The notes under the pieces are model-generated. The model saw nothing but the letters and a program-made list of their open reading frames with translations. It was not told where the DNA came from and did not search any database. From NCBI GenBank assembly GCA_029448655.1, contig JACCLO010000016.1, positions 620,001-684,000 on the forward strand: a DNA stretch of 64,000 nt, read 5' to 3'. Both the position numbers and the translations under genes were made by a program. Source of the DNA: Wolfiporia cocos (Eukaryota > Basidiomycota > Agaricomycetes > Polyporales > Phaeolaceae). Below, piece after piece: positions 1 through 9,964 of the stretch; position 1 is the stretch's first letter; each line of letters starts with the position of its first letter.

Positions 1-338
1 GTCAGTACCAGATATTTGCGTTATCTTATGAGTTTGAGATTTACTCTGCACATTATCCACTATCTAGCAATAGTACCAGTGTTCAGCGGAATGGCAAGGC
101 AGCCTGGTGGTCGCGCGCAGACTCCAGTGCATTTCGATCATTCATATTGCCCGTGCTCATCGGCCTTCCTGTAGCGTTGGCTGGATAGTAGCAGGTGCTC
201 ACGAATAGAGTTCATTTTAACCGCCTCCAAAGATGATGCTGCAGCATACCGCTGTGGATCCTGGCAGTTAGTGACGTGGATTATCCATATTTTGCCACCT
301 GATTAATGATTAATGGTTCCTTGTCACTTTTTGCATAG
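1..338. other. left-edge sequence without a definable gene
   Basis: No complete ORF is visible here. The stretch probably contains an intron that ends at 338 (TTGCATAG before the exon at 339) and an upstream exon of the same plus-strand gene. I could not fix the upstream splice site or the reading frame, because the gene begins outside the window. Confidence 0.3.
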
Positions 339-530
339 GTCATTGATGATGTAATGAAGCAGCTCATATTTCACGCAGAAGTAATGGCAGGCCACATTCA
401 AACAAATGTTTATTTCAATCGCCGCCTACAGACTGCTCCTCATGATATCTTAACAGTCATGAATGGCGTCTGCGCCCTCGTGAGCTCTGTGATAATCGGG
501 TTGAAGGCACACGATATATTAGAACTTTGA
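339..530 (+). CDS. terminal exon of an unrecognised gene (5' part missing)
   Basis: A 63-codon open frame starts right after a plausible splice acceptor (TTTTTGCATAG at 328-338) and ends at TGA 528-530. The peptide has ordinary composition and reads like the C-terminus of a globular protein (begins VIDDVMKQLIFHAE, ends GLKAHDILEL). I recognise no domain. Element A1 is inserted exactly at the stop: the 5-bp target duplication TTGAT (527-531) contains the TGA, so the protein end is preserved although the 3' UTR has been displaced by 8.8 kb. The splice site and the exon status are inference. Confidence 0.4.
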   Translation, partial: VIDDVMKQLIFHAEVMAGHIQTNVYFNRRLQTAPHDILTVMNGVCALVSSVIIGLKAHDILEL

Positions 531-531
531 T

Positions 532-1485
532 TGACACAAGCGTATTCTCAAGCAACTACTCAGGGGAATATTACTCGCGTGAAAGCGTATTCCTAGTCTG
601 AGGCTACTCAAGGCAACAAAGGCCAAGACGAGTCTGGGGTGCTCCCTGCTCGTCTGGCTGGTATATATGCTCGTAGGCTGTTTGTACATGTTTGGCTACT
701 ATACAGTATTACGTAAGCTGATAGACCGTTTAGAGTATTGTCACAAACTTACTGTTTGTGAGGACCTGCGCTGCAGGGGAATCCTAACGTGCCTAACGAG
801 GCTTGTGTGCGACCGCGACAGCGGTGACCGAGTCGGCTGTACCAAGGGCAGCACCAACCCGAGGACTCCTAACGGCGACGTAAGGTGGCGGCACACAGTC
901 AAGCGCGGCAAGAGAGGCCCCCGGGGCAGAGACGCATCACGCGCAAATAAGAAAGGGGCCTAAGCCCAAACGACTAGAATCTCAAAGATGGGGGAGTAAG
1001 CCCCCATCGCTGCAGTATAAGTACATGTGTTGGAACGCTAAGTATCTAGCCTGCCCTACAGACATGGCCTGTGCGCATGTAACGTAAGCGTGACCGTACA
1101 AGTAACGTAACATGTAACTATATGGTGACCTATCATGTGAGTACCTGGCACGCGCGCTGCCTGACTAGCGCGCGCCTACTGGGTCAGGTGATCTTGGAGG
1201 TAACTAGGGCGCGACCGAGAGGAAACGTAAAGTGAGCGGGGCGCGCGCGCGTGCAGCGGCGCCCATACAACAATAGGAAAGGGATGTACAGTAGCCCCCC
1301 CCGCATATCCGTGACAAGTATGGTAAACCCTATCGTAGGTGTAGAGCCACATCAAGGGTGTCCGGGGTCTGTGTAGGCACGTGTGGGGTGTTCGGGGTCC
1401 TTGCACGTGATGCATAGGCGGGCGCTTAGATAAGATAAGGGTTGTTCTTAGTCGCAAGCAAGTTGGAGAAAATCGGCTTGTGACA
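532..1485 (-). repeat. 3' LTR of A1, interrupted by a solo LTR
   Basis: The LTR parts are 532-738 and 1322-1485. Subtracting the 578-bp insertion and its 5-bp duplication leaves exactly 371 bp, the length of the 5' LTR. The gag-pol stop codon lies inside this LTR, 35-38 bp from its inner edge. Confidence 0.93.
739..1316 (-). repeat. solo LTR of the N1 family inside the A1 LTR
   Basis: A 578-bp block with TG..CA ends (sense strand TGTCACGGATATGC..AGTTTGTGACA) is flanked by a perfect duplication AGTAT (734-738 and 1317-1321). Sense-strand landmarks follow the LTR of N1 at 43176: the same TGTCACGGAT start, a GGCGCCGCT block, GTTACATGTTACGTTAC, the CTTAC-loop hairpin near the start site and the GGTCCTCACA..AGT.TGTGACA end, at clearly diverged identity. 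It is younger than A1. A 98-codon frame at 667-963 that crosses its edge is fortuitous. Confidence 0.88.
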
Positions 1486-4400
1486 GTACCCCCTCTTCTA
1501 GCTGCGTGTCCCCACGCCCAGCAATCACTTTGTACATAGTTTGGTCAACATGGCACGGGTGGTCTACAGTTTTGGTGCAGATGTGTGGGTGCGCCAGTTG
1601 GAGTGTGTTTAAGACAGGGTAGATCCAGTATCCTATTGATTCAGGTATAGTGGATTCTATCGGTGTTCCAACGCGTATTCCGTATTGCATGACCCGTGTT
1701 CGTGGATCGCAGAACCAGAAGTTACGAGCGACGAGCTTCTTTTCGTAGGCGTAGAATGGTATACTGCCTTTGACAAGAAGCGTAGTATCTATGTCGTCGT
1801 ATATTATGAACTCCTTCGGGTTCTGCCTGAGTCCCATTTCCTGAGCCTTTCGTTCGAAGTCCTCCCACTCTGGGTCCCATTTGGTGTCAGAGTGGTCCCA
1901 GCCAGTGTTTCTGTTTTTCCACTGGTTGCCTGGGGCGGATGGTGTAGCTTCGAAGAACTTTGTGACTAGCTCTTGGTAATGGTTCAATCCACGTTTTCGT
2001 TCCCATGTTTTAGTCCCGTCAGACCACTCGACTTCTAGCTCGATTCGCCCTCGGTCTTCCCTGGATTCGAGGATCCTGAGAGGCCTGCGAACGTCATTGC
2101 CTTCCGTCACTTTACTATGGTCTTGATTGGGGAAGGCGGGCGGTGTGTATGGTAGGAGCAAGACCTCGTTGAATACTGGGTATATCCCGCGCATGTCTGC
2201 GGGGAGGTCTAGTTCGTATGCTCCATGCCCGACCTTCTTCGTGACCTTGTATGGTCCAAACCGCTTGGAGTCAAGCTTCTTAGTTGGGTGGCCCATGTTT
2301 ATGTTACGGCCGTCGACCCAGACTAAGTCGCCTTCCGAGTACGATAGTGGCGATGCCCGTTTCCTATCGTAGTACTCTTTCATGCGTAGCTTAGCTTTCT
2401 CCAGGTTCTGTGAAGCGAGTTTGGATATGGTGTGCATGTGTTCGACCCAGTCCCGTGCTACCCCCTCTTCTTGTTCCGGCGCCTCTACACCTGTGAAGGG
2501 GTGGTATCCGTGCGTAAGGTAAAAGGGACTATATCCCGTGCTACTGTGTACGTGTGTCTTGTACGCAAAGCTTGCCAGCGGGAGTAAGTCCGGCCAGTTC
2601 GTATGAGTATCGTTAATAAATAACCTAAGGTAGACCTCGAGTTCCTGGTTCATACGTTCCGTCTGCCCGTCTGTCTGTGGGTGGAACGCGGTACTCGGGT
2701 TTCCCTGTATGCCTAGTCTACGATATACGTCCTTTATGAATTCTGCTACAAATTGTGGTCCTCTGTCGCTAAATACTTTCTTTGGTAGTCCGTGTTGTGT
2801 ATATACTTTGTCTATAAATATGTTGGCCCATCCTTCGGCCGATAATTTAGTCGTTGTTGGTACAGCTATATAGTCCTTGGATTTCATATCTACTACTACA
2901 ATGATTGCGTCGCGACCCTTGGAAGTGGGGAGTCCCGTGATCATGTCGACGGAAATGTTCTCCCAGTTGTGTGCTGGAGTCGGGTTCGGGTTGAGCGGAG
3001 CCGCGCGTTTGGATCGGTCCGGCTTAGCGGCCTGGCACTTGATACAAGCCTTGACGTACTGGCGGATGTCTGAGCGCATCTTTGGCCACCAGTAGTGTCG
3101 GTGTATGGCAGTGTATGTGTTTTCGGTGCCAGGGTGTCCCGCTGAGACGGTGTCGTGGAACGAAGAAATGATTTTTCCGATCAATTCTTCGTCCCGAGGG
3201 ATAATTAACCTCCCCCTCCTGTATCGCAGACCGTCCTCGGTCGTTTCCCCTACTTCTACTCCTTCCTTTCCATCGTAGAGAGCGGCTTCCGCTTTGACCC
3301 TTTCTTTTACTTCATCGTGGGTGATACCCTTGACTACAGTATAGAATGAGGATCGCAGCCTTTCTGCGCTATCTTGGACGAAGAGGTGTGGCTTCAGGAC
3401 GACTTGCCCTTCGAGGTGATCCTTGTCATTTCCGTGATCACTTCTTCGGGAAAGCCCATCGGCCCTTCCATTGGTCTTCCCGGGGATGTGCACGAGTTGT
3501 AGGTCGTACTCGGCGAGTTCCGTCATCCACCGGGCTTGTCGCGGATTAATTTTCTGTGGAGTCTTAAAATATTCTAGGTTCTTATGGTCCGTTAGTACTT
3601 CTACAGGGTGTTTGCCACCCATTACGAAATGCCGCCATTCATCAAGTGCGCGCATGATGGCGAGGAGTTCTCTGTCGTAAATTTCGTAGTTCCGTTCTGC
3701 CGGTAGCATCGTCTTACTCTGGTAGGCGATGGGTTTCCAGACGCCGTCCTGTTTCTGCATGAGGCAGGCTCCGGTTGCGAAGTCCGATGAGTCTGCCTCA
3801 ATGCGGAAAGGGTCGTCGTCGTTTGGTATCCCTAACACGGGTGCTTCGATAAATATTTTCTTTAACTTATCGAAACACTCTTGTTCCGCCGTACCCCACT
3901 GCCAAGGAGCATCCTTGGTTAGGTTTATCAGTGGGCGTGCTACCGTGGAAAACTTAGGTATAAATCTCCGGTAGAAGTTTGCGAATCCAATGAAGGATTG
4001 CACTTCTTTCTTGTTCCGAGGTGCGGGCCATTCTGCCACTGCCGCCACCTTCGCGGGATCCATGCGGATTTCCCCGTGAGAGATTATATGTCCTAAGTAT
4101 TCTACTTCCGACTTCATAAACTCGCATTTCTCTGGTTTACAAGTTAGCTTATTTTGACGGAGGACGAGCAGAACCTTGCGCAGGATCTCTTTATGTTCTG
4201 CCTCGGTCTCCGTGAAAACAAGTATGTCGTCTAAATATACAATGACCTTTCCAGTCATTATCAGGTCTCGGAAAATGTCATTCATCAAGGTCTGGAACGT
4301 GCCCGGTGCGTTGCACATTCCGAAGAACATCACTAAGGGTTCGTACAATCCCCTATTAGTGATGAAGGCGGCTTTTTCCTCGTCGCCTTCCTTGATCCTG

Positions 4401-7400
4401 ACGTTCGTGTATCCCCAACGAATGTCCAATTTAGAAAAGTACTTAGCTCGTTTCAACTTGTTGAGCAGCTCCGTGATCAAGGGGAGCGGGTACCGATTCT
4501 TCTTGGTCATCTGGTTCAGTTTCCGATAGTCCTGAATGGGTCTCAGTTTCCCATCCTTCTTTTTGACGAAGAAGAATGGTGCCCCCCATGGTGACTTGGA
4601 TGGTCGTATACGTCCAGTCCGTAGCTGTTCTTCTAAGAAGTCGTCTAACGCCTCTTGTTCTCGGGGCGATAGGGCATAGATCTTGCCGGCGTAGGGTTCG
4701 GAGTTCGGTAAGAGTTCTATGGCGTGGTCCCACGGTCTTCTTTCGGGGAGTTGGTCGAATTCCGTTTCCTTAAACACGTCTTCGAATTCGTGTAAGTACT
4801 CGGGGACTACTTCCTCGAAAGTCTTGGCTTCCGTGGTTTTGCCGGTGGCGATGGCGATCTCAGTTGCCTTCGTCGCGCGGACTCGCTCAGCGATGTCGGC
4901 CCGGCACTCTTCCCTATTCCGTAACCATGCGTCAGCAAAGATATAGTAAATATGGTCACCGTCCTCGATCTGCTCGTGTTCGCAGTCGCAAGTGAAGGTG
5001 ATTCGGCGTTTCTTCCAGTCGATGGTGGGATTGTGATCCTCCAACCAATCGAAGCCGAGGAATATGTCTGCCGAGCTCAGCTCGGTGATGTGGAACTTGC
5101 GCGTTTCCAAATGCGTGTCGATCTGCATCTGGAGTTCGACATAGTGCGTCATTTTGCCCGCAGCGTTGGTACTACCGTCAGCGTTGTACAGTTTGACGGG
5201 TCGGTCTAATGGGAGTTGCTCGAGTTTGTGTTCCTCCACGTAGGCACGACTGATGACCGATCCCGTTGAACCGGAGTCTATCAGTGCCTTTGTGAAGAGG
5301 GCACGTCCGTCGGGGCGGTGGAGGGTGATCGGTACTTCGATCTGCCTTCCCCGTTTTCCCGTCTGGATTACCACTACATTCCCTCTGAGTTTCTCACCAG
5401 TAGAGCCGAACCCCTGTGTTCCACGTCTGGTTTCCCTGATGCTTTTTACTATGCGCGTGTCTGGTGTCATGTTGCATTCGAGTATGAATTGGGCAATTCT
5501 GTCCCCATACTCGACCTGATAATCTGTTCCAGTTTGATTATTCAGTATGACTTTTAACCGACCGGTGTAGTCCTCATCAACTACACCGGCCTCCACGTCC
5601 ACTCCTTTCAAAGCGAGTCCGGATCGTGGAGCTATGCGGCCGTATACACCGGGTGGCATGCGGATCATTATGCCTGTGTCCACGGTGATACGTTTCCCAT
5701 TCGGTATAACGACTTCCTCCGCAGAGTGAAGATCGTAACCCGCGGCTCCTTCGCTTTTGCGCTCAGGGGAGATTGCCCGCGGGTGGTCTAAGTATATGTC
5801 GAGCGTGACAGCCTTCTTCTTGGCTCGTCGACGCCGCATTTTCTTTTCCGTCTTTTTCTGGACTGTAGGCTTAGATGCGTCTGCCATTTGCACATCTGAG
5901 TCTACAACCGGGTCTACGTCCATTGGCACATAGTTTACATTGTTTACAATAGAGGAATTAAGCACGGTTTTATCCTCCCGCCAAGCTCCGGTGGGAGGCT
6001 CCTCTGAGGCTGTTACAAACGAATCGTCGGAGCATGTTGAAGCTCCGTCGTCGTCACCAGGCGCCAAGTCTACAGAACGTGGTACAGATACGTAATCGAA
6101 TATCGGGGCCCCGGTTCCTAGCCCATATAGTCCATCCACCGGTTCGTTACCCTCCGAGGCAGATTCGGAGATAGAGACATTTACTGGTTCCTCGATCTCC
6201 AGAACTGAAAATTTATTATTAGAGAGGGGACGTACCTGAGTGAATCCGGCTTCCTTCGCAGCCTCCGGATTTTCCTTGGCCCAAGCGGACACCATTCGCA
6301 CGAAGTCCTCCTGGGATACTTCCCCAAGGACTTTTTCTGCTGGTGGTGCCTCGACGGCCTGGCGGGTGCGCGCCGGTTGTGAGGGTCCGGCACCGGTGTT
6401 CCCTCCACTGGTAGCTGCTCGGGGCTTCCAGTTGGGTTGGTGCCAGACGGGCTTGTTGCAGCCCTTCCCTGGTGCCTCTGCTTGTGTCTTGCTGCAAGAG
6501 TGGCACTTCCTCTTGAGCAAGTTGGCCCGTTCTTCTGCGGTGGGCTCGGACCGCGTGGTTCCCGATGACGATGTTGTCGCCCGACCCTTTCCCTTGTCGG
6601 CGACGCCCTTACCCGTGTCACGACCGTGGCGCAGCTTTTCTTCGTCGCGGAGACGACGCATCGCATTGTCCGTACGGAGGATAGCCTGCTTCCAGGATTC
6701 GTAGTCTTCCGGAATCTGGACGTTGTATCCCCGTTGCGATTTGTCGTTTACCGTGGCGGCGACGAAAGTGGAGTGTACTGCCGTGTAGATCTCTTTCGGG
6801 ATGGCGGAGGTGACCCAGCGATGTACTATCTGGTTCTCCTTGTCGTATTTTGCCTCCGAAAGAAGTCTTTCCAGCTCCTGGAAGTACTCCTCGCCCTTGC
6901 CGATGATCATGCTGAGTTTTTCCGCGGCAACCGCCGACTTCTTTTCCAAGTCGGGGTCGTCGAACTTTTGGTGTAGCTCCCAAACGAAGCGTAACCAACT
7001 CAGATGCCATTGTCCGTCACGGTAATGTTCCCGCATGAATGCCGTTACCCATGAGTCTACCTTTGGTCCCCGTATCAACGAGATGGCCATGCCAATTTTC
7101 TTGCTGTCTGTGAAGAGCAGCGGCCGGTTGTCGTCGATGTACAGTTTTAGGCGCATTACCCAGGCGATGAAGTTCTCGCCGGTGAAGGGTTCGGGTTCGC
7201 GCACCTTGGACTTGTACCGGGGGTCAGGCTGCGGCTCCGGGAGCATTGAGTACGCGTCCCATTGCGAGCTCGCCGGTTTCTCGGGCCGCCACATAGACGC
7301 ACGCGTTCCCGGGAGAGGCGCGGCTCTCCAGGTGTTCACATGCGCTGTCCGTGGTGCTACCGACGGAGGGACCGGGGGCTGTGCTGCCATGACCGAGAAA

Positions 7401-8182
7401 GGGACCTGGGGCGTAAGGACCGGGGGGGTGTAGCCTGGCAGGAAGGGGTTCGTCTGCCGGGTGCCCGCGTTCGAGGCCGGACGGGTTGCCACATTCACCG
7501 GTGGGGGAGATCCCATGTGGACGGACCTTACCCAATTTTCAACCGGCCGGAAGCGTTCCTCCGGAACCGATGGTACTGACCGACGGGGGGCGGAGTGCTG
7601 GCTGTGTAGTGAAGCCGCATCTCCTGCCGCGATTGCATCCGCCTGGAGACGTTGTGCCTCCCGCAGGAATCGTGCTCCCATGTCGGCGTTCCACACACCG
7701 GTTTGGACCATCGTTGCTGCTACCGTTTGACACCGAAAGCCGAAGTCTGCCGAGGTTGGGTTGGGAGGGAATGCCCACTGCATGGCTAGGGGCGAGTCGA
7801 TGTGTGCTAGTGGACTCGCACCGCGGACCGTGTTGGACTGCTCCCTTGCCAGCATGAACGCCTGTCCCATTCTTTCGATCCCGGGACCTTGGTCCTCCTG
7901 CGATGCACCGTATGCAAGTGATCGGGCGGGGGGATGACCGTCGAAGGTCCCGGTGTGGACTGAGGCGACCTCTACCTGCCGATGCGGAGCGTGGATACTG
8001 TCTGCTACCGACAGCTGGGCGAAGTCCTCGGGCAAGCCGTGTACCTGGTAGTTCACCCACTGCCCTGGGTGGAACGGGTTGTTGGTGACCGTGGGGGTGC
8101 CGGCGATGGTGACACCGGGGAGTGGGATGTTCTCGGGTCGGGGGTTCCGGATGTAATCGATATTGTGGTGCGGAGATGCCAT
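1448..8182 (-). CDS. gag-dUTPase-pol polyprotein of element A1
   Basis: A single 2244-residue frame with no stop or frameshift. Approximate residue order: Gln/Pro-rich N-terminus; Retrotrans_gag-like core around 325-510 (EPFTGENF); an odd Cys/His cluster near 560 (C-x2-C-x11-C-x5-H) in place of a classic CCHC knuckle; complete trimeric-type dUTPase at 794-926 with all five motifs (AGYDL, PRSGLALK, GVVDEDYTG, GDRIAQF, RGTQGFGSTG); retropepsin DSGST near 969; reverse transcriptase with YLDD near 1316; RNase H 1460-1575; integrase with HHCC zinc site near 1680-1720 and DDE core (SVDMITG, SDRGPQF, QTDGQTERMNQ); GPY/F module near 1975; a degenerate chromodomain-like stretch near 2045. About 160 further residues match no family I know, and the frame ends inside the 3' LTR. 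Start chosen as the first ATG after a 762-bp leader; A2 starts at the equivalent place. Product acts in cytoplasmic particles and in nuclear integration (family knowledge). Confidence 0.95.
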   Translation of the reverse strand: MASPHHNIDYIRNPRPENIPLPGVTIAGTPTVTNNPFHPGQWVNYQVHGLPEDFAQLSVADSIHAPHRQVEVASVHTGTFDGHPPARSLAYGASQEDQGPGIERMGQAFMLAREQSNTVRGASPLAHIDSPLAMQWAFPPNPTSADFGFRCQTVAATMVQTGVWNADMGARFLREAQRLQADAIAAGDAASLHSQHSAPRRSVPSVPEERFRPVENWVRSVHMGSPPPVNVATRPASNAGTRQTNPFLPGYTPPVLTPQVPFSVMAAQPPVPPSVAPRTAHVNTWRAAPLPGTRASMWRPEKPASSQWDAYSMLPEPQPDPRYKSKVREPEPFTGENFIAWVMRLKLYIDDNRPLLFTDSKKIGMAISLIRGPKVDSWVTAFMREHYRDGQWHLSWLRFVWELHQKFDDPDLEKKSAVAAEKLSMIIGKGEEYFQELERLLSEAKYDKENQIVHRWVTSAIPKEIYTAVHSTFVAATVNDKSQRGYNVQIPEDYESWKQAILRTDNAMRRLRDEEKLRHGRDTGKGVADKGKGRATTSSSGTTRSEPTAEERANLLKRKCHSCSKTQAEAPGKGCNKPVWHQPNWKPRAATSGGNTGAGPSQPARTRQAVEAPPAEKVLGEVSQEDFVRMVSAWAKENPEAAKEAGFTQVRPLSNNKFSVLEIEEPVNVSISESASEGNEPVDGLYGLGTGAPIFDYVSVPRSVDLAPGDDDGASTCSDDSFVTASEEPPTGAWREDKTVLNSSIVNNVNYVPMDVDPVVDSDVQMADASKPTVQKKTEKKMRRRRAKKKAVTLDIYLDHPRAISPERKSEGAAGYDLHSAEEVVIPNGKRITVDTGIMIRMPPGVYGRIAPRSGLALKGVDVEAGVVDEDYTGRLKVILNNQTGTDYQVEYGDRIAQFILECNMTPDTRIVKSIRETRRGTQGFGSTGEKLRGNVVVIQTGKRGRQIEVPITLHRPDGRALFTKALIDSGSTGSVISRAYVEEHKLEQLPLDRPVKLYNADGSTNAAGKMTHYVELQMQIDTHLETRKFHITELSSADIFLGFDWLEDHNPTIDWKKRRITFTCDCEHEQIEDGDHIYYIFADAWLRNREECRADIAERVRATKATEIAIATGKTTEAKTFEEVVPEYLHEFEDVFKETEFDQLPERRPWDHAIELLPNSEPYAGKIYALSPREQEALDDFLEEQLRTGRIRPSKSPWGAPFFFVKKKDGKLRPIQDYRKLNQMTKKNRYPLPLITELLNKLKRAKYFSKLDIRWGYTNVRIKEGDEEKAAFITNRGLYEPLVMFFGMCNAPGTFQTLMNDIFRDLIMTGKVIVYLDDILVFTETEAEHKEILRKVLLVLRQNKLTCKPEKCEFMKSEVEYLGHIISHGEIRMDPAKVAAVAEWPAPRNKKEVQSFIGFANFYRRFIPKFSTVARPLINLTKDAPWQWGTAEQECFDKLKKIFIEAPVLGIPNDDDPFRIEADSSDFATGACLMQKQDGVWKPIAYQSKTMLPAERNYEIYDRELLAIMRALDEWRHFVMGGKHPVEVLTDHKNLEYFKTPQKINPRQARWMTELAEYDLQLVHIPGKTNGRADGLSRRSDHGNDKDHLEGQVVLKPHLFVQDSAERLRSSFYTVVKGITHDEVKERVKAEAALYDGKEGVEVGETTEDGLRYRRGRLIIPRDEELIGKIISSFHDTVSAGHPGTENTYTAIHRHYWWPKMRSDIRQYVKACIKCQAAKPDRSKRAAPLNPNPTPAHNWENISVDMITGLPTSKGRDAIIVVVDMKSKDYIAVPTTTKLSAEGWANIFIDKVYTQHGLPKKVFSDRGPQFVAEFIKDVYRRLGIQGNPSTAFHPQTDGQTERMNQELEVYLRLFINDTHTNWPDLLPLASFAYKTHVHSSTGYSPFYLTHGYHPFTGVEAPEQEEGVARDWVEHMHTISKLASQNLEKAKLRMKEYYDRKRASPLSYSEGDLVWVDGRNINMGHPTKKLDSKRFGPYKVTKKVGHGAYELDLPADMRGIYPVFNEVLLLPYTPPAFPNQDHSKVTEGNDVRRPLRILESREDRGRIELEVEWSDGTKTWERKRGLNHYQELVTKFFEATPSAPGNQWKNRNTGWDHSDTKWDPEWEDFERKAQEMGLRQNPKEFIIYDDIDTTLLVKGSIPFYAYEKKLVARNFWFCDPRTRVMQYGIRVGTPIESTIPESIGYWIYPVLNTLQLAHPHICTKTVDHPCHVDQTMYKVIAGRGDTQLEEGVLSQADFLQLACD

Positions 8183-8944
8183 TGTATCGTATCAGAAGTT
8201 GTATGTGTGAAATGTAGAGTCGCGAAAGACAGCGCTACACGCCCACTGTGGATCAGCCTATAGCTGCGATCGGGGTGGTAACTAGAAACTGCCTCTCCAC
8301 TCTATTCAGAGACCACCTCTTTTCGGAGGTGCGCCAAGAAACGCCGAGGGGTTTTCAGCCCAAGGCCGGCAAGTAATCTCTGCCTCCGAAACCTCGTCCA
8401 GCCCCGAAGCTAATTCGGGATACCGGGGGCACGGGATCTAAACCCTTGTGATGGAGGGTCTAAAATTCTATCGTAGGGGGCCAAGTGGCCGTATGTGTGA
8501 GCTGTGTCGCGCTCCTTCAGCCGCCTTGTGGGGCGCTGGGTTGTATGGTAACGGGGGGGCGGTAATGCCCGTATAGTGGCGCGGTAATGCGCGTAAATAG
8601 GTGCCCAGTGCCTCTGTAATCTGCCGTAGGGCCCCTTAACGCCTTTGATTATTTCGCGTCGGGTACACGTCTACTACGGTGGGGGTAGAACCCAAAGCCT
8701 TTACGCCGCGTTGCACGACGGTGGCCCAGTAGCTTAGAAGCAACGGTAGGAGTGGTCCCCTACACGCTGTTCACAAGTGTATGCCCCCAGAACCCAGTCC
8801 CTTGTCCCTGGGATACGGGAGGATAAAAGTTTATACACCCGAATCGACCGAAGTCAATTCGAGGGCGATGAAACAGTGCACTTTGCCCCTAGTGCGCCGG
8901 GGTTGTTCTGGAATGAACTCAGAACGGGGTGGAGACTCGTCTTA
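8183..8944 (-). promoter_or_regulatory. A1 untranslated leader with self-priming site
   Basis: A 762-bp leader lies between the 5' LTR and the gag start. One base after the LTR, 8933-8943 (sense AAGACGAGTCT) is complementary over 11 nt to the LTR at 9038-9048, 32 bp past the TATA box (9075-9080). It has no TGG tRNA-type primer site. A conserved short hairpin (CACCTC..GAGGTG, about 8309-8327) also occurs in decayed copy A3 near 17171-17188, so the leader may carry a packaging or translation signal; this last point is inference. Confidence 0.6.
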
Positions 8945-9315
8945 TGACACAAGCGTATTCTCAAGCAACTACTCAGGGGAATATTACTCGCGTGAAAGCG
9001 TATTCCTAGTCTGAGGCTACTCAAGGCAACAAAGGCCAAGACGAGTCTGGGGTGCTCCCTGCTCGTCTGGCTGGTATATATGCTCGTAGGCTGTTTGTAC
9101 ATGTTTGGCTACTATACAGTATTACGTAAGCTGATAGACCGTTTAGAGTATGGTAAACCCTATCGTAGGTGTAGAGCCACATCAAGGGTGTCCGGGGTCT
9201 GTGTAGGCACGTGTGGGGTGTTCGGGGTCCTTGCACGTGATGCATAGGCGGGCGCTTAGATAAGATAAGGGTTGTTCTTAGTCGCAAGCAAGTTGGAGAA
9301 AATCGGCTTGTGACA
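8945..9315 (-). repeat. 5' LTR of A1
   Basis: 371 bp, TG..CA ends, followed on the outer side by TSD TTGAT (9316-9320). TATATA lies at 9075-9080, with the inferred transcription start near 9048 on the minus strand. It looks identical to the reassembled 3' LTR. Confidence 0.93.
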
Positions 9316-9468
9316 TTGATACTGGTCAATTTGACCGGAAGACGACAGAGAAGGCTCATGAGGAGAACATTGAGCAAAAAGAGGCTAGCGAAGTACATAT
9401 CAACCAGAACTGTAGTACATGGTACAGATCGCGTATGATATAACCCGAATACTTCTGCGAAACGAAAG

Positions 9469-9885
9469 CTACAACGATGCAGCAACCAGCTGTTCGACGT
9501 ACTCTATGCTTCCGAGACATTTTGTTTTCTGATTTTTGAGGTGGCGAACTAACGCATCCCTCCGACTGTAGACCTGCATACATCCACCCACCATCAAATG
9601 TCCACGGTGTTTGTACGTCTTGTACCGTAAGTCTTTAAATTCGTTGTCGCCGTCTACTATGATCCCGCAGCATACCCACGAATTAATCCCTGAGCTTGGC
9701 CTATTATGAGTCTGCATGTGTCTACGTAGTAGCTGTTTTGCTTTAGCCTTGTAGCTGCAATCTTCTGCAGGGCAGACTAAATCTGAGCTTTGCAGAGCCA
9801 TTTTTGGGCGTCTTTCGAGAGACGAACCTGAAGATTTCGCCGTTGTACTTGATATGGCATCATGGTCATGCCACTCTCGGCACAT
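9469..9885 (-). CDS. small C2H2 zinc-finger protein, host
   Basis: A 138-codon minus-strand frame contains a textbook C2H2 finger (CPAEDC, 12 residues, HMQTH) followed by a Cys-rich part (WVCCG) and a second motif, VGGCMQVYSRRDALVRHL..KTKC. The finger plus GGC..SRRDALxRHL pattern is common in short basidiomycete zinc-finger proteins (family knowledge). The likely start is the ATG at 9801 (MALQSSD), giving about 110 residues; the longer 9885 start adds 28 low-complexity residues. Nucleic-acid binding in the nucleus is the probable role. It converges on the exon at 339-530, A1 having landed between them. Introns cannot be excluded, and the TIR element starting at 9965 sits directly upstream, in the promoter region. 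Confidence 0.55.
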   Translation of the reverse strand: MCREWHDHDAISSTTAKSSGSSLERRPKMALQSSDLVCPAEDCSYKAKAKQLLRRHMQTHNRPSSGINSWVCCGIIVDGDNEFKDLRYKTYKHRGHLMVGGCMQVYSRRDALVRHLKNQKTKCLGSIEYVEQLVAASL

Positions 9886-9964
9886 TTATTGGAGGAGGAG
9901 TGAGTTGTCGAGGGTTGCATCGTCAAAAAAGAATGTGTAGCTTTTGTAGAGTTTCAGTCACCGA

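Larger units (their letters stand above)
532..9315 (-). mobile_element. Ty3/gypsy LTR retrotransposon A1, complete, minus strand
   Basis: The element is bounded by 371-bp LTRs (532-1485 once a later insertion is removed, and 8945-9315) and flanked by a perfect 5-bp target duplication TTGAT (527-531 and 9316-9320). LTR ends are TGTCACAAGC and GCTTGTGTCA. By eye the two LTRs look identical after removal of the 578-bp insertion at 739-1316, so the integration is recent. It encodes one uninterrupted gag-pol frame. Without the nested LTR and its duplication the element is 8201 bp; the plus-strand copy A2 is 8203 bp. The polypurine tract reads GAGGGGGTAC just before the 3' LTR (about 1486-1497, minus strand). 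Confidence 0.95.

Noticed and set aside
6181..7010. Long alternative frames (130-160 codons) overlapping gag of A1 and A2 on both strands
   Set aside because: Shadow frames of the real polyprotein, repeated at the same offset in A2; composition (Arg/Pro/Ser-rich) typical of out-of-frame GC-rich coding.
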